A stretch of 62,057 nt of DNA from Nitrincola sp. A-D6 (lineage in GTDB: Bacteria > Pseudomonadota > Gammaproteobacteria > Pseudomonadales > Balneatricaceae). Below the pieces are notes generated by a model, which did no database searches, was not told where the DNA came from, and saw nothing but the letters and a program-made list of their open reading frames with translations. Where the stretch lies: NCBI RefSeq assembly GCF_000764495.1, contig NZ_JRLB01000054.1, forward strand, positions 46,273 through 108,329, given 5' to 3'. The stretch's first letter is position 1. Every line of letters starts with the position of its first letter. A program made the position numbers and the translations under genes. Of this stretch, positions 1-8,703 are shown one piece after another.

Positions 1-83
1 TAGCGGTCTGAGAGGCCGATTGCCTGAAATGGCTCAGTCTGTTATCATTCTCATTTATTTTTGATGATTTTCGGCGAACTGTA

Positions 84-998
84 ATGATTAAGCAACGCAC
101 TCTGAAAACGAGCATCCGCGCGACAGGCATTGGTTTGCATAGCGGTCAGAAAGTTTATTTGACCCTAAGACCAGCACCGGTCAACAGTGGCATCGTTTTC
201 CGGCGTGTGGATCAGGATCCTGTGGTCGAAATTCCGGGTTTTGCAACCCATGTAGTCGATACAGTCTTGTCGACCAATTTGTCGGTTGACGGCGTTCGTG
301 TTGCTACAGTTGAACATTTGATGTCGGCACTTGCCGGATTGGGAATCGACAACTTGTTTGTCGATCTGACCGCAGAAGAAGTGCCGATCATGGATGGCAG
401 TGCGGCGCCTTTTGTGTTTCTGATCGAGTCAGCCGGTATTGTTGAGCAGAATGCGGCCAAGCAGTTCGTACGCATCAAAAAACCGGTTATGGTTGAACTG
501 GACGGTAAATCCGCCAGTTTTAAACCCTATGAGGGTTATAAGGTCGGTTTTCGTATCGAGTTTGATCATCCGGCTTTTACGGATCGTCATCTGGAAGCCT
601 GTCTGGATTTTTCCAGCACCTCGTTTGTTCGCGAAGTCAGTCGAGCCAGAACCTTCGGGTTTATGCGGGATATCGAATTCCTGCGTTCACAAAATCTGGC
701 ACTGGGTGGCAGTTTTGATAATGCCATCGTAGTGGATGACTATCGGGTGCTGAACGAAGAGGGCCTGCGCTACGAAAACGAGTTTGTTAAGCATAAAATT
801 CTGGATGCGGTTGGGGATCTGTATTTGTTGGGTAAAAGCCTGATCGGCGAGTATTACGGATACAAATCGGGCCACCACCTGAATAACCTGTTGCTCAGAA
901 AATTACTGGAAACTGAAGATGCTTACGAAATAGTGACCTTTGAAACACTGGAGCAGGCATCTCCTATAGCATTTTTGCGACCGGCCGCCGCTGTTTGA
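84..998 (+). CDS. lpxC: UDP-3-O-acyl-N-acetylglucosamine deacetylase
   Basis: Zinc enzyme that carries out the committed step of lipid A synthesis, deacetylating UDP-3-O-acyl-GlcNAc in the cytoplasm. The 304-aa length is normal for the family. Visible signatures are [11 protein letters not shown] (first zinc histidine), [11 protein letters not shown] (the other His and Asp zinc ligands) and GHHLNN (catalytic histidine region). It starts at ATG 84. The 83 bases upstream hold no complete gene; in related bacteria ftsZ normally lies just before lpxC, so the window probably begins in that spacer. A rho-independent terminator follows. Identification is secure. Confidence 0.97.
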   Translation: MIKQRTLKTSIRATGIGLHSGQKVYLTLRPAPVNSGIVFRRVDQDPVVEIPGFATHVVDTVLSTNLSVDGVRVATVEHLMSALAGLGIDNLFVDLTAEEVPIMDGSAAPFVFLIESAGIVEQNAAKQFVRIKKPVMVELDGKSASFKPYEGYKVGFRIEFDHPAFTDRHLEACLDFSSTSFVREVSRARTFGFMRDIEFLRSQNLALGGSFDNAIVVDDYRVLNEEGLRYENEFVKHKILDAVGDLYLLGKSLIGEYYGYKSGHHLNNLLLRKLLETEDAYEIVTFETLEQASPIAFLRPAAAV

Positions 999-1049
999 TT
1001 CTGGTTTTTCGGGTGTTTTTTACCCACTTAAAACAAAATATCAGCAAGA

Positions 1050-1074
1050 AGCCGGTTCTTACCCGGCTTTTTTT
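1050..1074 (+). terminator. rho-independent terminator after lpxC
   Basis: AGCCGG and CCGGCT arms form a short GC stem around a 7-base loop and run directly into a T7 tract. This would end the lpxC transcript ahead of secA, leaving secA its own promoter within about 1080-1200. Confidence 0.8.
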
Positions 1075-1208
1075 GTTTATATCGACCACCAGGGGTTGAA
1101 CATTGCGTCTGGAAACTCAACTATCTATAAGAATCACTGTAGAATAATGTGCTCTTTCCGCGATGGACATTGCGCGAATAACATCCAATTAACGGTAAAA
1201 GTTGAATT

Positions 1209-3953
1209 ATGCTCACATCACTGTTGAAAAAGGCCTTCGGAAGCAAAAACGATCGTGAACTCAAACGTATGGGACGCGTCGTTAAGGACATCAATGCACT
1301 GGAAGTGCAGATGGAACAGCGTAGTGATGAAGAGCTTAAAGCACTATCCGAAACTTACAGGCAACGTTTTGAAGCGGGTGAGTCGCTGTCTAAGCTTCTA
1401 CCTGAAGCCTTTGCTACTGTGCGGGAAGTTTCGCGCCGGGCGATGGGTTTACGCCATTTTGATGTACAAATGATTGGTGGCATTACCCTGCATGACGGCA
1501 AAGTGGCGGAAATGAAAACCGGTGAAGGTAAAACGCTGGTGGCAACACTACCTGCTTACCTCAATGCCATCAGTGGTAAGGGTGTACACGTTGTTACCGT
1601 GAACGATTACCTGGCCAGCCGTGATGCTGAATGGATGCGCCCCCTCTATGAAGCGCTGGGTTTGAGTGTGGGTGTAATCGTATCCGGTCAGGACAATGCC
1701 GGAAAGCGCGAAGCCTATGCTTGTGATATCACTTACGGTACCAACAATGAATTCGGTTTTGATTACCTGCGTGACAACATGGCGTTCAGTGTCGAGGACA
1801 AGGTGCAGCGTGGTTTCAATTTTGCCATCGTCGATGAAGTCGACTCCATCCTCATTGATGAAGCCCGTACACCACTGATTATTTCTGGTCCGGCTGAAGA
1901 CAGCTCGGCCCTGTATGCACATATCAATAAAATTATTCCCAAGCTAAAGCAGTTTTTTGGCGAGGTGGATGTTAAGGACGACACCCAGATTATTGATGAA
2001 CACTTTGTGGTAGATGAAAAAAACCGCACGGTAGAGCTAACCGAAGCCGGTCACCAGTTAGTGGAAGATCTGCTGCGTGAAGAGGGCTTGTTGCAGGAAG
2101 AGGAGAGCCTCTATGCATCAGGTAATCTGAACTTATTGCACCATGTATTGGCGGGGCTGCGTGCACATTACCTGTTTGAACGCGATAAAGACTATATTGT
2201 TCAGAATCAGCAGGTGGTCATTGTTGATGAGCATACCGGTCGTATCATGCCAGGGCGCCGCTGGTCGGAAGGTCTGCATCAGGCAGTTGAAGCCAAAGAA
2301 GGCGTGAAGATTCAATTGGAAAGTCAGACCCTCGCGTCTACCACCTTTCAGAACTATTTCAGACTCTACGAAAAGCTGTCGGGCATGACCGGTACGGCTG
2401 ATACCGAAGCCTTTGAGCTGCGTCAGATTTATGGTCTTGATGTAGTGGTGATTCCGACCAACCAGCCGGTACAGCGCACAGACTATAATGATTTGGTATT
2501 CCTGACCATCGAAGAGAAGTTCAACGCCATCGTCAAGGAGATCCGTCACTGCCAGGAGAAAGGGCAGCCGGTTCTGGTTGGTACAGCCTCTGTCGGCTCA
2601 TCAGAAGTTTTGTCAAAGATGCTGACCCAGGAAAAGATCACTCACAGTGTGTTGAATGCTAAAAATCATGGGCGTGAAGCGGGCATTATTGCCAACGCAG
2701 GTTGTCCTGGCGCTATTACGATTGCCACCAATATGGCAGGTCGTGGTACCGATATCATGCTGGGTGGAAAACTTGAAGTAGAATTGGATGCACTGGAAAA
2801 TCCGACAGAAGCGCAGCTGGAAGCCGCTAAGGCTGATTGGCAGCAACGTCATGAGCAGGTAGTGGCAGCGGGTGGTTTGCATATTATCGGTACTGAGCGG
2901 CATGAATCCCGTCGTATCGACAACCAGCTGCGTGGTCGTGCCGGTCGTCAGGGTGACCCAGGTTCTTCGCGTTTCTTCCTGTCCATGGAAGATGATTTGA
3001 TGCGCATTTTTGCCTCTGAACGTATCCGCCAGTTTATGCAGGCGTTGGGTATGGATAAGGGTGAAGCCATCGAACATAAGATGGTCAGTAATGCCATCGA
3101 GAAAGCCCAGCGTAAGGTTGAAGGGCGCAACTTTGATATACGTAAAAACCTGCTTGAATATGATGATGTTGCCAATGATCAGCGTCGTGTAATCTACGAA
3201 CAGCGTAATGATCTGATGGCTACTAATGACATTTCCGACACGATCAATGCGATACGCGCTGAGGTGATCGATACCACTATCAGTGATTTCATCACGCCGG
3301 AAAGCCTGGCAGAAACCTGGGATGTGGCTGGCCTGGAAAAAGCACTGCAGACAGATTTCTCTATTGAACTGCCTGTTCAACAGTGGCTGGATGAAGATTC
3401 GCTGCTGCATGAAGAGCCTTTGCGCGATAAAATCCATACTGCCATTAACGAAAAATATGCAGAGAAAGAACAGCTGGTCGGTGCCGAAACCATGCGTCTG
3501 TTTGAAAAACAGGTGATGCTGCAGGTGTTGGATACCCTCTGGAAAGAACACCTGCAAACCATGGACCTGCTGCGTCAGGGCATACATCTGCGTGGTTATG
3601 CACAGAAAAACCCGAAACAGGAATACAAGCGCGAATCTTTTCAGCTATTCCAGGCACTGTTGGAGAATATCAAAAAAGATGTGGTACGTATTATCAGTCA
3701 TGTGAAAGTGCGTGAGCCTGAGGATGTTGAAGCGATTGAGCGTCAGCGCCGTGAAGCGGCCGAACGTCAGAAAATGAACTTTGAACATTCACAAAGCAGT
3801 GCTATGCAGGCTGAAGACGACAAAGGTGCTGATGCGGGTGCCGCAGGTGATAAGCCCGAGCCTTTTGTGCGCGACGTACCCAAGGTTGGTCGTAATGAGC
3901 CTTGTCCTTGTGGTTCAGGCAAAAAATATAAACAATGCCACGGTAAAATTTAA
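1209..3953 (+). CDS. secA: preprotein translocase ATPase SecA
   Basis: Motor ATPase of the Sec pathway, pushing unfolded preproteins through SecYEG. At 914 aa it is full length. Walker A (MKTGEGKT) lies near residue 102, the DEAD-type motif is in [11 protein letters not shown] near residue 210, and helicase motifs around NMAGRGTDI and [13 protein letters not shown] follow. The C-terminal zinc tail [14 protein letters not shown] (from about residue 898) binds SecB and phospholipid. ATG at 1209. No secM-like leader gene is seen in the 210 bases before it. A long antisense open frame inside it is a shadow. Confidence 0.98.
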   Translation: MLTSLLKKAFGSKNDRELKRMGRVVKDINALEVQMEQRSDEELKALSETYRQRFEAGESLSKLLPEAFATVREVSRRAMGLRHFDVQMIGGITLHDGKVAEMKTGEGKTLVATLPAYLNAISGKGVHVVTVNDYLASRDAEWMRPLYEALGLSVGVIVSGQDNAGKREAYACDITYGTNNEFGFDYLRDNMAFSVEDKVQRGFNFAIVDEVDSILIDEARTPLIISGPAEDSSALYAHINKIIPKLKQFFGEVDVKDDTQIIDEHFVVDEKNRTVELTEAGHQLVEDLLREEGLLQEEESLYASGNLNLLHHVLAGLRAHYLFERDKDYIVQNQQVVIVDEHTGRIMPGRRWSEGLHQAVEAKEGVKIQLESQTLASTTFQNYFRLYEKLSGMTGTADTEAFELRQIYGLDVVVIPTNQPVQRTDYNDLVFLTIEEKFNAIVKEIRHCQEKGQPVLVGTASVGSSEVLSKMLTQEKITHSVLNAKNHGREAGIIANAGCPGAITIATNMAGRGTDIMLGGKLEVELDALENPTEAQLEAAKADWQQRHEQVVAAGGLHIIGTERHESRRIDNQLRGRAGRQGDPGSSRFFLSMEDDLMRIFASERIRQFMQALGMDKGEAIEHKMVSNAIEKAQRKVEGRNFDIRKNLLEYDDVANDQRRVIYEQRNDLMATNDISDTINAIRAEVIDTTISDFITPESLAETWDVAGLEKALQTDFSIELPVQQWLDEDSLLHEEPLRDKIHTAINEKYAEKEQLVGAETMRLFEKQVMLQVLDTLWKEHLQTMDLLRQGIHLRGYAQKNPKQEYKRESFQLFQALLENIKKDVVRIISHVKVREPEDVEAIERQRREAAERQKMNFEHSQSSAMQAEDDKGADAGAAGDKPEPFVRDVPKVGRNEPCPCGSGKKYKQCHGKI

Positions 3954-3980
3954 CACCAGCGCATAACTGAGGAAGGTAAT

Positions 3981-5201
3981 ATGGCGGTAGGTGCTGAGAA
4001 AAAGCTGGAACTGCATCCGGTTAAAGGGTTTCGTTTGGGTATTGCGTCAGCCGGCATCAAAAAGCCGGGACGTAAAGACATTGTTGTGATGGAAATTCCG
4101 GTAGATGCTACGATTGCCGGTGTTTTTACCCGTAATCAGTTTTGCGCAGCGCCAGTCCTATTGGCGAAAAAACATCTTGCTTGTGGTGCATTACCTCGTT
4201 ATATGCTGGTGAATACCGGCAATGCCAATGCGGGTACAGGAGCGGCAGGTTTGGATGCGGCCACTGCTTGTTGCGCGGCTTTGGCAGAGAAAACCCGTGT
4301 TGATACTGAATCTGTACTGCCTTTCTCCACCGGTGTTATCGGTGAGCCTCTGCCGGTTGCAAAGGTGGTTTCTGCGCTGGATGCGGCACTGGATAACCTC
4401 GATGAAAATCACTGGCTTGAAGCCGCTCAGGGTATCATGACCACAGATACGCGTGCCAAAGGTCATAGTGTTCAGATTGAATATCAAGGTCAGTTAGTCA
4501 CCATCACTGGTATCTCCAAAGGATCCGGTATGATCATGCCGAATATGGCGACCATGCTGGGCTATGTTGCTACCGATGCAATTATTGATGCCAACCTGTT
4601 GCAACGTCTGCTGAGCCAGGTGAATGAACAGACCTTTAACCGCATCACTGTCGATGGCGATACCTCAACCAATGACGCCTGCATGCTGGTTGCTACCGGT
4701 CAAAGCGGTGTTGAGCTGAGTGATATGGAACCGGCCTTGATGGATAAGTTTGTTACCGCTCTGCATGAAGTCATGCTGGAATTGGCACAGGCTATCGTTA
4801 AAGATGGCGAAGGGGCCACCAAGTTTGTTGAGGTGCGTGTTGAGCGTGCGGCCAGTGTAGATGAGGCGCTCAAAGTGGCTTACACCATTGCACATTCTCC
4901 CTTGGTAAAAACAGCACTGTTTGCCAGTGACCCCAACTGGGGCCGTATTCTGGCCTGTGTCGGCCGTGCTGGTGTTAGCGAATTGGATGTGGATGACGTT
5001 GCCATCTGGCTTGATGACGTTGCCATTGTTAAGCAGGGTGGTCGTGCCGATAGTTATACTGAAGAACAGGGTCAGGCGGTCATGAATAAAGAGTCTATCT
5101 TGATCCGTGTGTCCCTGAACCGTGGTCAGGTACAGGAAAGTGTCTGGACCACGGACCTGTCACATGATTACGTCAAGATCAATGCCGAATACCGCTCCTG
5201 A
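3981..5201 (+). CDS. argJ: bifunctional ornithine acetyltransferase / N-acetylglutamate synthase
   Basis: Recycles the acetyl group in arginine synthesis by moving acetyl from N-acetylornithine to glutamate. The family is made as a precursor that cleaves itself before a Thr; the site is visible as NMATML near residue 190, with the preceding GSGMIMP segment typical of the family. 406 aa is normal. The start is ATG 3981, preceded by a GAGGAAGG ribosome site. It lies 27 bases after secA and overlaps the following mutT start by 20 bases, so secA-argJ-mutT is probably one transcript, an order common in Pseudomonas relatives. Confidence 0.96.
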   Translation: MAVGAEKKLELHPVKGFRLGIASAGIKKPGRKDIVVMEIPVDATIAGVFTRNQFCAAPVLLAKKHLACGALPRYMLVNTGNANAGTGAAGLDAATACCAALAEKTRVDTESVLPFSTGVIGEPLPVAKVVSALDAALDNLDENHWLEAAQGIMTTDTRAKGHSVQIEYQGQLVTITGISKGSGMIMPNMATMLGYVATDAIIDANLLQRLLSQVNEQTFNRITVDGDTSTNDACMLVATGQSGVELSDMEPALMDKFVTALHEVMLELAQAIVKDGEGATKFVEVRVERAASVDEALKVAYTIAHSPLVKTALFASDPNWGRILACVGRAGVSELDVDDVAIWLDDVAIVKQGGRADSYTEEQGQAVMNKESILIRVSLNRGQVQESVWTTDLSHDYVKINAEYRS

Positions 5202-5616
5202 TAAGGGTTCACCGTCTCGCCAAACGCTACATGTGGCGGCGGCGGTCATATACAGTCCTTTGGGACGTATTCTGATCGCACGCCGTCCGCTGGATAAGCA
5301 TCAGGGCGGGTTATGGGAGTTTCCAGGTGGCAAGGTAGAGCTGAATGAAACAGCACGTCAGGCCCTGGACAGGGAGTTGCTTGAAGAGCTGGGCATTCAG
5401 GTAACGGCTGCTCAGCCGCTTATTCAGATACCCTATGAATACCCCGAACGTCATGTCTTATTGGATGTGTTTAGCGTAACGGCATTTAAAGGGGAAGCCA
5501 GAGGCTGTGAAGGGCAACCCCTGGCATGGGTGGATGTATCGGACCTGGTTGACTATCCCTTCCCCGCAGCTAATCAGCCGATTCTCGACCGTATAATCGC
5601 AGATCTCTCAGTTTAG
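5182..5616 (+). CDS. mutT: 8-oxo-dGTP diphosphatase MutT (Nudix)
   Basis: Hydrolyses oxidised guanine nucleotides so that they are not incorporated opposite adenine. The Nudix box is complete, running from GGKVELNE through REL to EELGI around residues 38-61. I place the start at ATG 5182; the open frame extends further upstream, but only inside argJ. From 5182 the protein is 144 aa, a normal MutT length, with no ThiE-like C-terminal extension as found in some Pseudomonas homologues. It overlaps the argJ end by 20 bases and is probably translationally coupled. Confidence 0.92.
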   Translation: MPNTAPDKGSPSRQTLHVAAAVIYSPLGRILIARRPLDKHQGGLWEFPGGKVELNETARQALDRELLEELGIQVTAAQPLIQIPYEYPERHVLLDVFSVTAFKGEARGCEGQPLAWVDVSDLVDYPFPAANQPILDRIIADLSV

Positions 5617-5627
5617 TCTCGATGTCA

Positions 5628-5654
5628 GCCCGGGTTTTAAGGCCTGGGCGTTTT
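5628..5654 (+). terminator. terminator between mutT and mrpG
   Basis: GCCCGGG and CCTGGGC form an imperfect GC-rich hairpin followed by TTTT, located 12 bases after the mutT stop. It sits between convergent mutT and mrpG and could work for both strands, although the T tract favours the plus strand. Confidence 0.6.
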
Positions 5655-6042
5655 AGAGACTGGTCTCTGATGTTTTGGCTTGTGCTGGTGCTTCCTGTCG
5701 TGCGGCTGTATCTACCAAATGCTGTCCCTGTGTACGTTTCATCATCTTCAATTTCTGATGCAGTGCTGTCTTTGCCATCATATGCGCACTTACCGGTGCC
5801 GTGATGAACAGGAACAACGTAATCAGCAGTTCGTGCACGCTGATATGGCCTGGCTCGCGCAGGGTAAACAGAATCATCGATGCAATCAGCAAACCGCCCA
5901 TGCCCAGAGTGGTGGCTTTGGTAGGAGCATGCAGACGCATGAAAAAGTCCGGTAGTCGCATCAAGCCGATAGAGCCCACCAGAATAAACACACCGCCAGT
6001 CAGCAAAAATACCGATACAACCAATTCGAGTAAAAAATTCAT
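5653..6042 (-). CDS. mrpG: Na+/H+ antiporter subunit G (MrpG/MnhG)
   Basis: Small membrane subunit of the multi-subunit Mrp cation/proton antiporter. 129 aa, with three hydrophobic segments in the first 90 residues and the family signature LPDFFMRLHAPTKATTLG after the first helix. The tail beyond residue 95 is polar and probably cytoplasmic. It is the last gene of the minus-strand Mrp operon and starts 10 bases after the mrpF stop. Confidence 0.93.
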   Translation of the reverse strand: MNFLLELVVSVFLLTGGVFILVGSIGLMRLPDFFMRLHAPTKATTLGMGGLLIASMILFTLREPGHISVHELLITLFLFITAPVSAHMMAKTALHQKLKMMKRTQGQHLVDTAARQEAPAQAKTSETSL

Positions 6043-6052
6043 CTATAGTACC

Positions 6053-6322
6053 TTATTCAATGATGTCGCCGCGTAACAGGTATTTGCACAAGGCGGCTGT
6101 GCTGACAAAACCCAGCATGGCAATCAGCAGTGCGGCTTCAAAATACAATGTTGCGCTGAACCAGATACCCAGCAAGATGATCAGGGCAATACTGTTAATG
6201 TACATGGTGTCCAATGCCAGCAGACGATCCGCCAGATCCGGACCTGCAAAGAGTCGCCAAAGGTTCAGGATCAGGGCAATCACCACCATAATGCTCACCA
6301 GAATGACAGTCCAGGCTAGCAT
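6053..6322 (-). CDS. mrpF: Na+/H+ antiporter subunit F (MrpF/MnhF)
   Basis: 89-aa subunit with three transmembrane helices. The motif GPDLADRLLALDTM after helix one is diagnostic of MrpF. The start overlaps the end of mrpE by 7 bases, which supports operon expression and coupled translation. The subunit is needed for assembly and ion exchange by the complex in the inner membrane. Confidence 0.93.
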   Translation of the reverse strand: MLAWTVILVSIMVVIALILNLWRLFAGPDLADRLLALDTMYINSIALIILLGIWFSATLYFEAALLIAMLGFVSTAALCKYLLRGDIIE

Positions 6323-6819
6323 GAGAAGATCTCCATCAGGGGTTTTTCATAACGTTGTTTGATCGTGGCAATCAGCTCAGCTTCATCGGTCATTGACAGG
6401 GCATGAATGTAAAGGAACTTCTTGCACTTTGATACTTCGGAGCTAACCGTGCCGGGGGTCAGCGATACCGTGCTTGCCAGCAAGGTAATGGGTAAGTCTC
6501 CCTCTATATCCAGCGGCATCGCGATCAAAGCGGGATGCAGCTTATCAATCGGCCCCATCACCTGGCGGGCTACTTCAACATTGGCCGTGACAATATCGCC
6601 CAATACCATCAGAGCGTAACGTAGGGTTTTAATCGGCTTGTGTAGCGCCGGTTGAGGCATGCTCAAGCTGCTGGTCAATAACGGGATGCCCAGAGACAGG
6701 AAAGCACCGAGTACCAGATGGCCTGGCGCGACAGTATTGTTTAACAGCAGCCAGGTCACAAACAGCAAGATGCTGTGATATGGCATGGGTAACCAGCGAA
6801 AGCGGGGTTTTGCTAGCAT
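6316..6819 (-). CDS. mrpE: Na+/H+ antiporter subunit E (MrpE/MnhE)
   Basis: 167 aa, with two hydrophobic segments at the N-terminus (about residues 12-55) and a soluble C-terminal half containing LLASTVSLTPGTVS, a hallmark of MrpE. It lies one base after the mrpD stop and overlaps mrpF. Family length is about 160 aa, so the gene is intact. Confidence 0.93.
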   Translation of the reverse strand: MLAKPRFRWLPMPYHSILLFVTWLLLNNTVAPGHLVLGAFLSLGIPLLTSSLSMPQPALHKPIKTLRYALMVLGDIVTANVEVARQVMGPIDKLHPALIAMPLDIEGDLPITLLASTVSLTPGTVSSEVSKCKKFLYIHALSMTDEAELIATIKQRYEKPLMEIFSC

Positions 6820-6820
6820 C

Positions 6821-8347
6821 TTATTGCCCTCCTGAAAGCGTCGGCAGTTGAGGTAGCAGGGCCTGAACAGATAGTTCCGGGTTGTATAGCACCGCTGCAG
6901 CTTCGGCTGTGAGTGCCGTCACAGGGCCTGCAAACAGCACCATTAGTGGGGAGCATAGCAATAAAATTGCTACAGCGATCAGCTTCGGCATTTTTACATC
7001 TTCACCATCAGCGGTACTACCCGTTACCCTCCAGAACAAGGTGGTACCTGCGCGTGATAAGGCAAGGATTGCGGCAAGACTTGCCAGCAGTATCGCTGAC
7101 CAGGACCAGGCCATCTCGGCACCACTTTGTGCCGATTGCATCATTAGGGCTTTACCAATAAAGCCAGACAGAGGAGGCATGCCAACCATAGCCACCGCCG
7201 CCACAAAAAACAGCCCGGCTAACAGGTCGCGCTGCTTCATCATCCGTGCAGGCACAAAACGGTCTTCGGCCTTGCCGCGCTGGCGGGTGATCATATCGGC
7301 GATCAGGAACATGGCCGCAGATACCAGTGTGGTGTGCACCAGGTAATAAAATGCAGCACCTGCTGATTGTTCGGTACCCAGTGCGGCGCCCACTAACAGC
7401 GTGCCTACTGAAATCAGGATTAAATTCGCGGTCAACATGCGTAGGTTGGAGCTGGCCAGTGCACCTATGGCACCCATGAGGAGGGTCAGGATCGCTATCG
7501 GCCAGAGCCAGTACTGGGCGATATTGGCCAAATCTCCGGCAAAATCACCAAATATGACAGTGTGGACACGAAAAATACTGTATATCCCGACCTTGGTCAT
7601 GATGGCGAACATCGCCGCTACCGGCGCGCTGGCGACTGCATAGGTTCGTGGCAACCAAAAATGCAGTGGCAGCATGGCGGATTTCAGGCCGAATACGACC
7701 AGCAGGAGCAACCCGGCTATCTTAACCAGTAGCTGATCGTCGTGATTCAGCAGCTTTACCTTGACGGCCATATCGGCAATATTCAATGTACCGAGCATGC
7801 CGTAGAGTATCCCCAGGGCAAACAGGAAAATACTCGATCCCACCAGGTTAAGAATCACATAATGAAGACTGGCCTGGGTTTTCTGTTTTCCACCCCCGTG
7901 GATCAGTAAGGCATAAGAAGCAATCAGCAGGATTTCAAAGCAGACAAACAGATTGAACAGGTCACCGGTCAGAAACGCCCCGTTGACACCGGCAACAAGT
8001 AGCAAAATCAGGCTGTGGTAATACATACCCGTTTCATCATCACCCGCTGTCGCGAACAGAATGGATGCCAGACACAGTATTGTTGTCAGTAATACCAGTA
8101 AGCTTGCCAGTACATCGGCTACCAGTACGATTCCGTAAGGCGGCGACCAGTCACCGAGCATGTAAATCTGAGTGCCTTGGGTGTAGGCCGTGTACAGCAG
8201 GTTGGCTGATACAAGGATCAACAGGATAGCCGCGACAACGGCAAAGACGCGTTGACGCTTCAAACTGTTTTGTACAGGAGGTAACAGCAGCAGTAACCCT
8301 GCAACGATTGGCAGCAGGAACGGCAGGATAACCAGATGCGTCGACAT
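6821..8347 (-). CDS. mrpD: Na+/H+ antiporter subunit D (MrpD/MnhD)
   Basis: Large proton-translocating subunit related to NuoM/NuoN of respiratory complex I. 508 aa, with about 14 predicted helices. Visible family features are the NGAFLTGDLFNLFVCFE segment (key Glu) near residue 125 and KSAMLPLHFWLP (key Lys) near residue 220. I choose ATG 8347 rather than the TTG one codon upstream, because it gives the usual stop/start overlap with mrpC. Confidence 0.95.
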   Translation of the reverse strand: MSTHLVILPFLLPIVAGLLLLLPPVQNSLKRQRVFAVVAAILLILVSANLLYTAYTQGTQIYMLGDWSPPYGIVLVADVLASLLVLLTTILCLASILFATAGDDETGMYYHSLILLLVAGVNGAFLTGDLFNLFVCFEILLIASYALLIHGGGKQKTQASLHYVILNLVGSSIFLFALGILYGMLGTLNIADMAVKVKLLNHDDQLLVKIAGLLLLVVFGLKSAMLPLHFWLPRTYAVASAPVAAMFAIMTKVGIYSIFRVHTVIFGDFAGDLANIAQYWLWPIAILTLLMGAIGALASSNLRMLTANLILISVGTLLVGAALGTEQSAGAAFYYLVHTTLVSAAMFLIADMITRQRGKAEDRFVPARMMKQRDLLAGLFFVAAVAMVGMPPLSGFIGKALMMQSAQSGAEMAWSWSAILLASLAAILALSRAGTTLFWRVTGSTADGEDVKMPKLIAVAILLLCSPLMVLFAGPVTALTAEAAAVLYNPELSVQALLPQLPTLSGGQ

Positions 8348-8703
8348 CAACCTCGCTCCTTATCTGACAGTGAAGAATGATCCGGGATGCGACCATCTAC
8401 ATGGTCATTACCCAGGTCACCACGGCCACGCATGGATAAAATGACAACAAAAGCGGTCATGGCAAAACCGATTACAATCGCCGTCAGAACCAGCGCTTGG
8501 GGTAAAGGGTCGGCATAGGTTTCACTGGCGCCAATCACAGCCGCTGAATTAATCGACAGTCGGCCACTGGCAAACAGGAAAAGGTTGACGGCGTAACCCA
8601 GCAGGGTTAAACCTATCACCACAGGAAAGGTGCGCCCTCTGAGAATTAAAAACACCCCACAGGTAATGAGTACGCCCACACAAAGAGCAAAAAGCGCTTC
8701 CAT
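8347..8703 (-). CDS. mrpC: Na+/H+ antiporter subunit C (MrpC/MnhC)
   Basis: 118 aa, three transmembrane helices, homologous to NuoK. The segments LTLLGYAVNLFLFASGR and DPLPQALVLTAIVIGFA are typical. The start codon overlaps the restored mrpA/B stop (TGATG), and the stop overlaps the mrpD start in the same way, so the operon is tightly coupled. Confidence 0.94.
   Translation of the reverse strand: MEALFALCVGVLITCGVFLILRGRTFPVVIGLTLLGYAVNLFLFASGRLSINSAAVIGASETYADPLPQALVLTAIVIGFAMTAFVVILSMRGRGDLGNDHVDGRIPDHSSLSDKERG

Noticed and set aside
2613..3587. 324-aa open frame antisense to secA
   Set aside because: It lies wholly within secA, has no ribosome site or family likeness, and mirrors the coding bias of the sense gene.
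6422..7643. Plus-strand open frames across mrpE and mrpD (6422-6619, 6882-7346, 7401-7643)
   Set aside because: They are antisense shadows of conserved Mrp subunits with no start signals.
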